From positions 17,616,595-17,680,594 of the forward strand of contig CP154957.1 in assembly GCA_039621445.1 (NCBI GenBank): DNA of 64,000 nucleotides, read 5' to 3'. Below are positions 33,895-44,662 of this stretch, in pieces (position 1 is the first letter of the stretch; the number at the start of each line of letters is the position of its first letter). Below the pieces are notes generated by a model that searched no databases, was not told the DNA's origin, and was given only the letters and a program-made list of their open reading frames with translations. Source of the stretch: Euglena gracilis (taxonomy: Eukaryota; Euglenida; Euglenophyceae; Euglenales). The position numbers were made by a program, and so were the translations under genes.

Positions 33895-35430
33895 GGCAAT
33901 GACCAGAATGGGGGGAGGGGACTCCACCCTGCCAGGCGTGGGCATGCGGGCAGGGCTAGCCAGCAGGCGCCGCCGGGATTGTCCTAAGCGTGACCCTGGA
34001 GTATTGCAACCAACCCGGGAAAATTTGCTGACTGCATCAAAAGGACAGGGGTCTTTGCCTGGAAGGTCGGTCTCCATGCTACGGTGTAATCGCCTTCAGG
34101 AAACTGACGCTCCCGGATCACAATCCCCGGAAGAGGGGGGAGACACAATTTAATGTCCGTCTTAAAAATGAAGGTCTTCAAACAATTGTGGCGGAAAAGT
34201 CCTCAATGATCACGCTGCGAAGAGGGCGGCTTTGATTCTGAGCATAAAATCAACATAGACAACAACGTTGCTTCTTCTCCAGTGTTCCTTGCCTCAGAGA
34301 GCGATGCGTGCCAGATTCTTCGATGCGATCAAATTGAATTGATTTAAAAAAGACACAAGGGACCAAGATGACACAAGAGTCAGTTCGGATTTGGTGAAAC
34401 GGCTTCTTCCAAGCTCGAGACAGAGTGCGGCGGCCCATAAGTAATACAACAAGACCCCTGGCACTGCCAATGCCATGGGCAACGCAGGCTTTATCGCAGG
34501 AGCTCGAAGGCTACAATGCTGATCTGTGTCGGTGGCTGCAGTCTTTTCCTGGGGGGTTGGCAACCTGGGCCATGGAAGAAGCAACGACCCGAATGGGTGT
34601 TTGATTTGTCGCGCCATCGGTCCCCACAGCCTGTTTCTTACCATAACTTCAAAAGCCATCTGCCCGGAAGTGCTTTTCCTTGGCCGCGTTTATGGAACCT
34701 TGAAAATTCGATGTTGCATGGTTTTCTGGGATGTGGTCCTTTGTACCATGCTATTTCAAAATGGAAAACAAAACGCCCCAAAAAATATATACACCTTTTC
34801 AGTGCGAGACCCCGGAGTTGTTTCCAGTTCGATTGCTCCAAACACTAATCCACATTTCCTGGTGCTTAGACAGCCTCGTCGGCTGTTCTTTTTAAAAGAC
34901 GCACAGAGTGCAGTGGAAAATATATATATGTTGACACACTTTTATGCAGACTCATTGAAAGACAGCAGGACAGAGCACTCACACAAACACATAGGATAGA
35001 GGGCACCGTTCAAAGAGAGGGCCTTGGGAGTTAAATACTGGCTTGATCGCTTCCTGGTGTGTTCGTGCATCGGCAGCCTCAAAGGTATGGCCAACTGGGC
35101 AGACCTTCCACTTGGCAGGCATGCTATTTAGATTTATTTAGCCCTCGGACCTCTGGAGCAAAGCAGCCTTTCAAACCCGTTTAAAAGGGCAGTCGATCCC
35201 TTCCCGGTGCAGGAAAAATCTCTTTCAGACTGCCACTCCTTATCCCCCCAGCGAAATTGCCTTCAGCCCAACCCACCAAAAACAGGATGACAAAAATGCA
35301 AACTTTTTTTAGGAAGGGAGGTAATTCAACTTGATGCAAAAAGGTTTCGGTCCAATCCATTATTGTTGCGGTTCGCACACAGCCAGAGGACTTGGTCCGA
35401 CCCGCAAATTTTTATTTGGCATAACCCCCC
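33895..35430. other. Spacer with no supported gene
   Basis: No recognisable coding region. A plus-strand frame at 34526-34999 and minus frames at 34294-34659 have no family features. The upstream part may contain the promoter of kinase A, but no specific element can be pointed out. Confidence 0.45.
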
Positions 35431-35439
35431 CTAATAGAA

Positions 35440-35625
35440 ACACACAGGTGTGTTTACAACAGACCGCCGCCTCCGGTGGCGGGGGTGCACTTTTATTTGG
35501 ACCCAACCTGTGTGATTTTTGTTGAGTTCATCAAAATGGGTGGTGTGCTTGCAGCGGACTGCCGCCTCTGGCGACAGGGGGGGGGGGGTGCGTTTTTGGA
35601 CCCTGCGCTTGTAGCGGCCCTGTGC
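35440..35625 (+). repeat. Imperfect direct repeat, two units of ~100 bp
   Basis: Unit 1 (near 35450-35502) reads gtgtttacaacagaccgccgc, then ggtggcgggggtgcacttttatttggaccc. Unit 2 (near 35547-35601) reads gtgcttgcagcggactgccgc, then a G run and tgcgtttttggaccc. Divergence is about 20 percent by eye. No coding assignment is made. Confidence 0.6.
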
Positions 35626-35899
35626 TTCTCAGGGAGGAGGGGGTTTGCCTTGCAACTGTGCAGCAGGCCGGGTGTTGAGGGATGGAGGCTGGCCGTGCGC
35701 ACTTTTGTTGCCATCTGTGGTGCGAAACAGGCCCCTGGGACCCTGTTGCTGGTGTGGGCTTGCTTATTTGTTTGCGTCACCGTGCCACCTTGGCCAAGCA
35801 CCAGGACGACCTTTGGGCAAAGGCACTTTCACATTTAAAATCTTTGAGTTGACCAAATGCAAAGGCTCCGATTCCCAAAAAGAAAATATGGGACATGTA

Positions 35900-36142
35900 A
35901 ACCCCCCCACCCCCCAAATAACACCCCCCCCAAATAACACCCCCCCCAAATAACCCCCACCCAAATAACGCACCCCCCCCTCGGGGGCCGATTTCGAGCG
36001 CCGAAATAACACCCCCCCCTGTTTTCCTTTGGTTTTCCATGTAAAAATAACACCCCCCCCAAATAACACCCCCCCCCCTGGGGCCCCAGTTCGGGTGCCC
36101 AAATAACACACCGGGGGGGGGGGGTGTTATTTGGGGGGAGGT
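35900..36142. mobile_element. TA-flanked C/G-rich MITE, copy 3 (243 bp)
   Basis: It begins AACCCCCCCACC after TA (35898-35899). It ends GGTGTTATTTGGGGGGAGGT before TA (36143-36144), one T shorter than the other copies. The word AAATAACACCCCC recurs several times inside. It shares the end motif with copies at 27900-28288 and 53479-53850 but has a different interior, so it is a diverged or shortened member. Confidence 0.6.
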
Positions 36143-36144
36143 TA

Positions 36145-39100
36145 ATAAAAAAAATACTGGACCTTCGGCAAACGCTGGGCAATGCATCTCGTTCGTTGTA
36201 GAACTGTGGAACAGAATACATTTTCTTTTCACTATTTGCGCTCATGGGCCGTGCTGCGGACATCGGCGGGTTCAACAAAGGGCACGGGGGGGCACTGCAT
36301 ATGCGGTGGGTTCCTTTCTGGAGCAGAGACCTGAGCATTCAGCGACAATGGGATGGCCCGTCCTCGGGGTCGGAGGGGCATCGATCAGCCGGGCGTACCC
36401 TCTTTGGTATAAATATAATGGCTGCTATCAGGCTCCATTTGGGCAGCCCGGCGGTCCGGACCTTCCTTGGGTGGTGGAAGCGTCGCCGACCGACCCACCA
36501 AATTCTTCTCCGCCCATGAGTATCTCTTGCTGACCCAGCTGAAGCTGGTCCAACGCAAGCATGGCCCGAAAAATGAGGCTGAAAATACCCTAAACCCACG
36601 GTGTTCCACAATTTTGGTTCCCGCAAAGCTGAGCCGGGCAGCCAATTGCATTTGGCACTCCGACTGGTCCAAAAAAATGCTCGCACTGAGCCAACCTCAG
36701 CCCAGCTGGGGGGCAAGGATAGTAGGGGGCCAGCAGGAGCCTGCATGTAACCAACCCTGCAACAGTGGCGGCACCAATGGTGCTGCAGCTGGTCGCAGGG
36801 AGGAGCTTCGGGGGTCTGGCCCCCGGGTAGGTGGGGAGCGGGGGTTGATTGGACTCGAGGTCAGCCGCCGCCTGTTACAGCATAACTGCTGGGGCAACGG
36901 CGGGGGGGGGGGGGGGAGGTCAGAGAGGGCTAGGTGGGCGGTCTGCGTGGGGGGGGGGGGAGGGGGCAACACCTACAGGATTGGGAGAGGCGGCATGGCA
37001 GGGGCTGGGAGGAAGGGAATGGCCCTGGCAGGACCTCAATGCACAACCACGGCTGTGCCTAAACAGGGCAGGGGACACCGTGGCGGACACATACTTTGCC
37101 GTCCCACCGCGGGTCGCTGTTGAAGGGTCTCAAAGCTCAGTTTGGTTGGAAGTGTGCAACACATTTCGATGTGTTTGGCAGGGGCCAGGGGGGGGGGGGC
37201 AACCAGAGGTGGGGCCTCGGCGACTTGCCGGCCGCCCCGAAGCCCCGGGCTCCAGCCACCTGCTGCTCCAAGCCCTTTCCTCCGTGAGAGGCAGAGCGGT
37301 GGAGAGACCATCTTGGCCATTTTTTTTGAAATTTTGAGGTTCTTGTTTGCCAAAAAATCTTCATCACAACTGATAAAATCATCTCCATTTTTTTTGAATT
37401 TTGAATTTTCCCATCCAATAATTTCCACTGTAGAAATTTCCACATCATTTCTTCCAACGATTTCTAACATTTTGTTGTCCATCATTTTTTGTCCAGACTG
37501 TGGAATTGGAGTCGGTCAGGGTATTGGTTTGAAGCACAGCGTAAGGTTGACGACAGGATGGGAGGGGGAAGGGGGGGGGTACTGAGCCAACGGGGCCCCA
37601 CAACCACGCGGGTGATCTCCCAGCCTGCAGTGGAGGAGATGCAGAGCCGGGTATCGCCGGCAGCCTGCCAGGGGGAGACGATGGCACCGGTGGCAGAGGC
37701 AATGGGCTCGCCTATGGAGGGGAGGCCGGGTGGGGCTTGGTCGAGGCGGGACGGAGGCTTTGGTCGATTTGCTGACGGGGGGGCGACCGAGGCGGCGGTG
37801 CTCGGTGCAGGGCGGCTTGCAGCCCGGCCCGCGACGGCTATGGTTCAGCCATTCACTTAATGTGCATCACAACTTGGCGGTGATTCACACACCTCGACGG
37901 GGGGGGTGTCAAAGCAAAACCGCACACAGACCTGACCCCAAAGAGTTTTTTTGCGATGCGCAGGTCATGCACAAAGAAATCTTTGGTGATACACACAATA
38001 CACATTTTTGGGGGGATACGCACTAAGTAAATGGCTTCTTTGATTCGTGTGGGCCGGCCAGGGCTGGTGGGAGACGCAAAGCCGGCCCCTGTGGAGTCGC
38101 CCACAACGGCTGGGAGGGGGGGATCAGGAATGAGAGAGCGGAGTGCGGGCGGAGATAGAATGATGGCCGGGGGTGCCGGGAGAGGGGGGGGGGGCACCCT
38201 GAGCGGCGTTGGCTGCGAAGGGGGGCGGCGGCAGCGATGGGGCCGGCTGGTAAGTCTGACGGCGCCGGTGGAGAGGGGCCGAGGGGCGGAGTGGGAACAA
38301 ACCCTGGCCCCGGCTGGGAAAAGCCGATTCGACCGCTTCATTCCAGCTGCACTGGCTGCGCCAACCCAGACCCAAGCCTGCGGAGAACGACGGCCACTCA
38401 ACAACTGGCGCAATTACGCTGGATTTGTTTCCCTCAGAACGCGTTGCCGGCAAAAACAAACTGTTAAAGGACACGATGCCTCTTTCTGGCTGCCATCTTT
38501 CCAAAAGAATTCCGGCGCTTTGCACTCGAAGTTCCGCTCTTTCCCCCTTTTTTTGCCGGCACCAGATTGAAGTTTACCAACAAGTGTCTGAAGTGGGGGG
38601 GTGCCATTATGTCTGTTGGCTCTGAACACTCCGGAAAGTCCCTGACCCCAAGGCGTAATGAGCGAAACACAACGGTGGGCAGAAGATTGTGAAACTTTTT
38701 TGGGGGTTTCACACAGCTTTCACCGGGCCGCCTTCAGCCGTGGTGGAAAGCCAAACAGAAATTGGGTTCGGCAACGCAAAAGAACTGCCGCGCTCGACAT
38801 GAATGGTGAAATGTCCCCCGTGGCAATTTCCATCCGATCTGCTGCTTTTATCCTTTTGCTTTTTTGTGATACCGAGATTTGTTACCCTCCAGATTTGTGG
38901 CACACTCCCCCACCCAAGCTTGTTCCTTTATGATGGCGATGCAGCTGAAACCAGAACGCCAAAATGGCAAGACCACAAACCGGCTTCCCACGAGGATTCT
39001 GTTCATGCATTGTTGGGGGTAGGTAACTGAAGGGCGGTGAAAAATACAGTTTCTCCGACCATCCAGGGCAGAGGGGGACCAGAAAGATACCCAAAGTCTG

Positions 39101-41960
39101 AACCTGTCTGATAAAAGATACCCCCGGTCTGAACCTGCCGCAAAAAAGAAGCCTGTCTCCGACCCGGTGGACGCGGTCAGGTAGATGGCAGCAAGCACCT
39201 ACAGTCAACCTCAAAATTTTGCCCATTTCAGGCCATTTTATTTCAGGCCATTTTGGCCAATGTGTGGGGGTCCGGGTGGATATATTTGGGGTTGTTTCGA
39301 ACCAAAACTGTGTCCTAAAATGAATATCTCTTTGGTACTTCAATGGCAAGAAATCTATGTCCAAAAACATATAAAAATTCATGGAGACTGATCAAACCCA
39401 AGGGAAACCACATGCGCAGCTGTAAATGGAAAACAAAGTGAAAACTGATCAGAAAATGAAAGCCACATCATGTGTGGTTTACAACGACTTTGGGGATCTA
39501 ACAGGAGAGACAAATTTGAATTCAAATTGTCGTATTAAATATTTTGGAGGTTCATATAACTGTGCTGAATATAAATATGCTGAGAAACATGCCGAGCAAA
39601 TGTCGTCCAGAAAACCTCACACACTGGTATTTCCGTTCAACCGCCCCCCAAGAACATTTTGTTTATCCTGTGTCCCAACCCATAAAAAAAAGACAGCCAT
39701 CACGGTAAGGCTAGGTAGGAGCCCCTTCACGATTATGAAACCATTTTTTGGCTGGCATCCTTGGCGGTGTGTGATCTGCAATGGGACTAATTCGAGGGTA
39801 ATACGTCATATTCGGGAAAAAATATTGTAGAACGAAAACAATAAATTGACTAAGAAATGCTGAAAAATTATTGTTTCATTTTCCGGGGTTTTAAGTTCTT
39901 ACCAGAGGTGTGTGTCGAAACCAACTGAGCCCACTCCACAAAAAAAAGCGGAAAAAAGTATGTTTGAACACCATGAATATATGTGATAGAAAATCGACCA
40001 ATTTACCATGTAGTGGAGAACAAAAAGTCATTGCCATCTTGTTCACAGGCACTTGCTGATGAGCTTTGCTACATTTGTAACATTCGTTGCAACCTATGAC
40101 CTCATAGCAGTGGCAACACCTGATCTGTAAAAAATTTTCAGGCAACAATCCCCCCCCCCCTTTTACAGGACATTTCAGTCCAGTTTAAGGTGCTTGGATG
40201 GCAGGCACTGCCTGGTTGGGTCAAAAGATGACAAGAAGGAATGGCGAGCTGGGTGGAAACCTCCTGCAACGGTTGTCCAGATAACCTGACATATATACAT
40301 GCACAAAAATGTGTGAGCATCAATGGGATTCAAAGCTGCATTAAAATAATTGTGAGAATAATACTTTTTAATAGGACAGGAAGACAAAACACCAGCAAAA
40401 GAAGAAAAAAAGTCAACCTTCAGAGGAGGCCTTTTTGGAGGTCAGCATCACATGCACACACATAAACTCACAATCACAGGCACGCACAATGACCGACGTC
40501 GCATTCGTTGGTAATTGCAGTCATTCCCTGCCCGACCCTCAACAAAGGCTAAGAGAACGAGCAGATGTCATAAAAGCTCGGAGGCTGGGGGCAGGGTTCG
40601 TCGAACAGCAGAGACACCGTCCGACCGAAATTTGGGATGTTATGGTTTGCTCTCTTGCCGTATCAGCACGTGATTGTGGCGCGCGACTTGGCGGACTCAA
40701 AAAGGAACAAATGGATCCCCTGCCAGGAGGTTGAACATACAGGTCTGGTTGTCAGACCCACTCTTTTCTTTCGAGGGGGAGAACATAGACTGAATGTGCA
40801 ATCAAAAAGGAATCAAAATATCAATTGAAAATGAAGAATGTGTGGTTCTCTCTCCGTCTGTCCTCCCTGCCAGTCAAAAGTGCATGTGCGGGGCAGAAAC
40901 CGAATTTGGTTCCATCAGAAATGAATTAAAAAACTTTGGTGCTCTGGAACAGGAAGAAACAGGCATCGTCACTCACTTGCTGAGATGGTTTCGGATATTC
41001 TGCAATGGGTGGAGTGAAGATCGAGTTTGGAAAACTGAAATATCTCCAAATGCCAAAAAAAGAAGCCGATATTTTCCAGCGGCATGCACTTTGTCAAGCT
41101 GCCAAACCCTTAGGGATCAAAAATACTATAAACATCAGGCACATTCACCATTTTCTCTGGGGATTTTTTAAGTCTTAAAAAACATAAATTGTCTCAGCAA
41201 CCCCCCATCTCCGGAGGGTGTTTTTTCCGGGCCCAAACCTGCCCACCAAATTTTCGAAAATCGAATTTTTTTCTCGAAAATTATCGAAAAAACCCACGCC
41301 GACTCCCCCCCCCCCAGGTCGGCGTGGACCCACCCGCCCAAAACACCTAAAATTGGCCGGAAACTCTTGAAATTTGAAAATTTCGCCGGGCCTTTGGCTT
41401 CGACCGACCATAACTGACCCATTTTGAGGGTCTAGCAGCCCAAACCAACCCACTCCGGAAACCACCCCCTGGAGGTTGGGGTCACGCCGGTGAATGCATC
41501 TATGTTCGGGACGTGCAAAATTGCCTCAGAATAACTGATGCAGGCTCGGAAAACGACTGTGGTGATGACCATATCAAATGCAAATTAATGCGAGCTTTGG
41601 GAAACTGCATACTTCAACAGACATCGCCCTTCTATCAAACCCGGGTCGGAGGGTTCACTGAGGTAGGCAGCAGTCCACAAATAAACTTTGGCCCAAAAGG
41701 AGGTTGGATATGAGAGTTGTGTGGATGGCTCTGTGGCAAGTGGGGAGATCGTTGGATGATATGTGGTGCAAACTTCTGAGGCAGAGCTGGTTTCCAGCCA
41801 TATTTTTTCCAATACCGGATATTTTTTTCCAACTGGGGGGGGGTGTGGATATGTGGGTGGGTGGGTCCCCCCCCCAGGCCTGGGGTTCCCGCTGGAGGGG
41901 GTTTTTCCTATTTTTTTTGGAACCCACGTTTGACCCCACGTTTGGCTGGCTGGACCCCAC
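36145..41960. other. Spacer with G/C-tract repeats, no supported gene
   Basis: Contains long G runs (36900-36965, 37190-37200), an AT-rich patch (37330-37490) and GC-rich patches open on both strands (38030-38430). A repeat-like block with inverted C/G tracts lies at 41190-41480, and another C/G-rich block at 41820-41965. A 134-codon ATG frame at 39426-39830 is AT-rich, unlike the recognised exons of the window, and has no known domain. I do not call it a gene. Confidence 0.45.
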
Positions 41961-42154
41961 CCTGGGTCGCATGCATGAACACACGTGCAACACACGTACT
42001 CGCGCATGCATACACACATACAGAGAGAGATAATGAATTTTTGATACCTCCAGCTCTCTCGAAAAAAACTAAAATTCCGTGATTTTTGCTTTGGTTATGG
42101 GGCATTTTGGGTAGGACCACCCCTTCCCAAACGACTAGATGGGTGTGTCCGTAG

Positions 42155-44662
42155 CTGGTGGAGCTCATCAAGGCGAAGAGGAAGGAGGCCCCCGAGCGGC
42201 AGTTCCTGAAGTTCTCCTACTCCAACAACGGCGCCCGCCACCTGGAGCTGCGCAAGGTGTTGCGGGAGGAGGCCGTCTACAAGCTCCACCCCAACCCGGA
42301 CGTCGCCGCCGCCATCATGGTCTGCGACAAGTTCGCCCCGCAGTGGCAGGCGTGGCTGTGCAACTACGCCCAGGTCTCCAGCGAGCTGGACGTGGCCGCC
42401 GCGCAGGCCGACGACCTCGAGGGCTGCCAGTGTCACACGGCCCTCCGCCGGAAGGAGCTGGCGGCCTTCCACGAGGGCCACGTGGTGAGCAACGAGTCCG
42501 AGCTGCTGCGGTGGTCGTACCTGCAAACCCTGGCGGCCAAGGGCAAGAAGTTCCGGCTGAAGGGCCCCCCCGACACCGTCCTCCACGACCTCCGCCGGGC
42601 GCTGAACCAGTACACCGAGTGGGCGGCGCGCAGCAACCCCACCGACGCCACCTACCTCCGGAAGCTGGGCGAGTGGGCCGATGCCGTGGAGGCCCGCTGC
42701 ACCACCAACTGGCGGTGCTCGGCCGTCAGAGAAGAGCTGGTGCCCGCCGGCTTCCCCGGCCTTTCACAGCAAATGCGGGAGGCCCACCAGGTCCTCGTCT
42801 TCCTCCACGACGACCGGGCCCCCCATGGCCTGATGTTCGTCTGCAAGCGGTGGTACCAGAAGCAGATGGCCACCTACCTGGCGGACTCCACCGTGTTCGA
42901 GGACGTGACCGACACCTGGAGGGAGGTGGTTGCCCGGCTATCAGAGGTCAACCAGCGGCTGCACTTCCCCACAGGCGCCGGCGTCGTGTATAACTACGGC
43001 ATATGGAAGCCGGCGAAGAAGAAGTTCCGGTTTATCGCCGGGACGCGCAAGAACCACGACCCCGACCCCGGGTCCCCCGCCCCCGCCTCTGAGTCCGCCC
43101 CCGCCTCCGCCCCCACCGCCTCCAAGGAGCCCCCCCGGCAGCCCCTCTACGCCCTGAGCAAGGCCTTGGTGTCGCTCCTAAAGCACATCGAGGCTGCCCT
43201 CCGGGAAAAGGATGAGCGGCGGCAGCAGCAGGAGGGCATCAAGGCGTTCTGGGGAATCGACAGTGTGGAGTCCTTCGTCCGGATGGTCCGTACCCACTCC
43301 AAGGACATCCTGGCGGGGGGCTTGGAGACGGCGGACTTCACGACAATGTACACGGCCTTCACCTTCGACGCCATCATCGAGCGGACCATGGAGTCGGCCA
43401 AGGAGGCCTGGGCCTTCGTGCGGGAGACCAAGACCCCCGCAGGAGTGGACCCCGCCACCCCACCGTCCCTCACCACCGGCGGCTGGTCGTGGGATGGCCT
43501 CGGCTACTCCTTGGATGATCTGAAGGAGCTGGTGGCTGTGGCGGTGCAGAACAACTACACCTGCAACGGCGGAAGGGTCCGGCGCCAGATCCGGGGCATG
43601 CCCATGGGCCTCCCCCCGGCCCCGCAGCTGGCCAACCTGGCCTGCTACCCCGTGGAGCGCGACCACATGTACGCCCTCCCTCCCCAGCTCCGGTCCTCCG
43701 CCGTGTCCCGATACATCGACGACATCGTCCACCCCACCACCATGCCCCTCCCCTCGGCAGCCGAGTACGGTATGGAGTACAAGACCACGGGCTCTGGCGA
43801 GTCCGTGGTGTGCCTGGGCGTCCGGGTGTACATCCAATGCCATTCCAACGGGGACCGTGTGGTCCACACCACCGTCCACGACCGGGAGGAGGAGTACCCC
43901 CACCACATCGTCCGCTACCCCCTGGCCACCACCACCGCCCCCACCGAGCAGCTGGGCGGGGTCATCATGGGCCGCCTGGAGTTCGCCCGGATGGCCTGCA
44001 GCCACATGGGGGATTTCAAGCAGTCCGTGGCCAACGTCTTCCGCAACGCCATCTGGCGGGGGTACTCCCGTCGGCTGGTGCAGTCGGTGTGGAGCCGCTT
44101 CCTCTTCCAGCGCTGGCACGCCACCGACATCCGCGTCCGTGAGCTCCGCACCTGGTTTTCCAAGGTGTGGAAGTGGCTCCACTCCAGCCCCCACCACACT
44201 CCCCCAGCCCCATGGGCCACAGCCCTCCCCCTCGATGAGGCCCATGCCCCCTCCCAGGCCGACTTTCTCTCTGTCTTCGGCCACTCCACCCCCCTCCCCG
44301 GGGGCATCGACGATGCTGGCCGAGATGACGCCGCCCCCTTCCCCCTCCGCCTCCCATCCCTCCGACGTGGACGTGATGATCATCGACCGGGAGGCCCACG
44401 TGCGCCACGGCAAGCAGCAGGCCCCGAGAGGAGCGTCCCGATCCGTCCACTGGCCAGGGCTCAGAGAGGGGGACGCCCCAGAGGTGAGGTGCGCCCAATC
44501 CGTGAGCAGCAAGGGCAAGGACCCGGGGGTGATGCCGCCAAGGATCCCGCCCCCGGCGAGCCCGGGCGAGCCTCTACCAATCAGTCAAGAGGAGGGGGAC
44601 GCCCCAAACAGCCGCAGCACCAGGCCGGCCCACACCGGGGCGGGGTTTACGCCGGGCAGTGA
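42155..44662 (+). CDS. Reverse transcriptase ORF1 (Penelope-like / telomerase-like group)
   Basis: About 835 codons of reverse transcriptase from a retroelement. There is no ATG. The frame opens right after a stop at 42152-42154 that could be a splice acceptor (tgtccgtag), so the true N-terminus is spliced on, lost, or initiates elsewhere. Motifs in order, residues counted from 42158: LMFVCKRWYQKQM (~225), YGIWKPAKKKFRFIAGTRKN (~280, the KxxKxxFRxI motif), ADFTTMYTAF (~392, first catalytic Asp), RGMPMGLPPAPQLANL (~479), RYIDDIV (Asp-Asp at 521-522), CLGVRV (~552), and a thumb-like segment with HIVRYPL and RRLVQSVWSRF. The DFTTMYTAF / GMPMGxPPxPxLANL / YIDD set resembles Penelope-like elements more than LINE or LTR enzymes. 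No GIY-YIG endonuclease is visible. A Pro/Ala/Ser-rich insert (residues ~303-325) separates two of the motifs. The exon is about 70 percent GC, unlike its flanks. Confidence 0.85.
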   Translation: MVELIKAKRKEAPERQFLKFSYSNNGARHLELRKVLREEAVYKLHPNPDVAAAIMVCDKFAPQWQAWLCNYAQVSSELDVAAAQADDLEGCQCHTALRRKELAAFHEGHVVSNESELLRWSYLQTLAAKGKKFRLKGPPDTVLHDLRRALNQYTEWAARSNPTDATYLRKLGEWADAVEARCTTNWRCSAVREELVPAGFPGLSQQMREAHQVLVFLHDDRAPHGLMFVCKRWYQKQMATYLADSTVFEDVTDTWREVVARLSEVNQRLHFPTGAGVVYNYGIWKPAKKKFRFIAGTRKNHDPDPGSPAPASESAPASAPTASKEPPRQPLYALSKALVSLLKHIEAALREKDERRQQQEGIKAFWGIDSVESFVRMVRTHSKDILAGGLETADFTTMYTAFTFDAIIERTMESAKEAWAFVRETKTPAGVDPATPPSLTTGGWSWDGLGYSLDDLKELVAVAVQNNYTCNGGRVRRQIRGMPMGLPPAPQLANLACYPVERDHMYALPPQLRSSAVSRYIDDIVHPTTMPLPSAAEYGMEYKTTGSGESVVCLGVRVYIQCHSNGDRVVHTTVHDREEEYPHHIVRYPLATTTAPTEQLGGVIMGRLEFARMACSHMGDFKQSVANVFRNAIWRGYSRRLVQSVWSRFLFQRWHATDIRVRELRTWFSKVWKWLHSSPHHTPPAPWATALPLDEAHAPSQADFLSVFGHSTPLPGGIDDAGRDDAAPFPLRLPSLRRGRDDHRPGGPRAPRQAAGPERSVPIRPLARAQRGGRPRGEVRPIREQQGQGPGGDAAKDPAPGEPGRASTNQSRGGGRPKQPQHQAGPHRGGVYAGQ

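Noticed and set aside
39426-39830. 134-codon ATG frame
   Set aside because: AT-rich, no domain recognised and no similar exon signals, so not supported as a gene.
43178-44518. 446-codon minus-strand frame antisense to the RT
   Set aside because: It is the third-position shadow of a very GC-rich coding region. The plus strand has the RT motifs.
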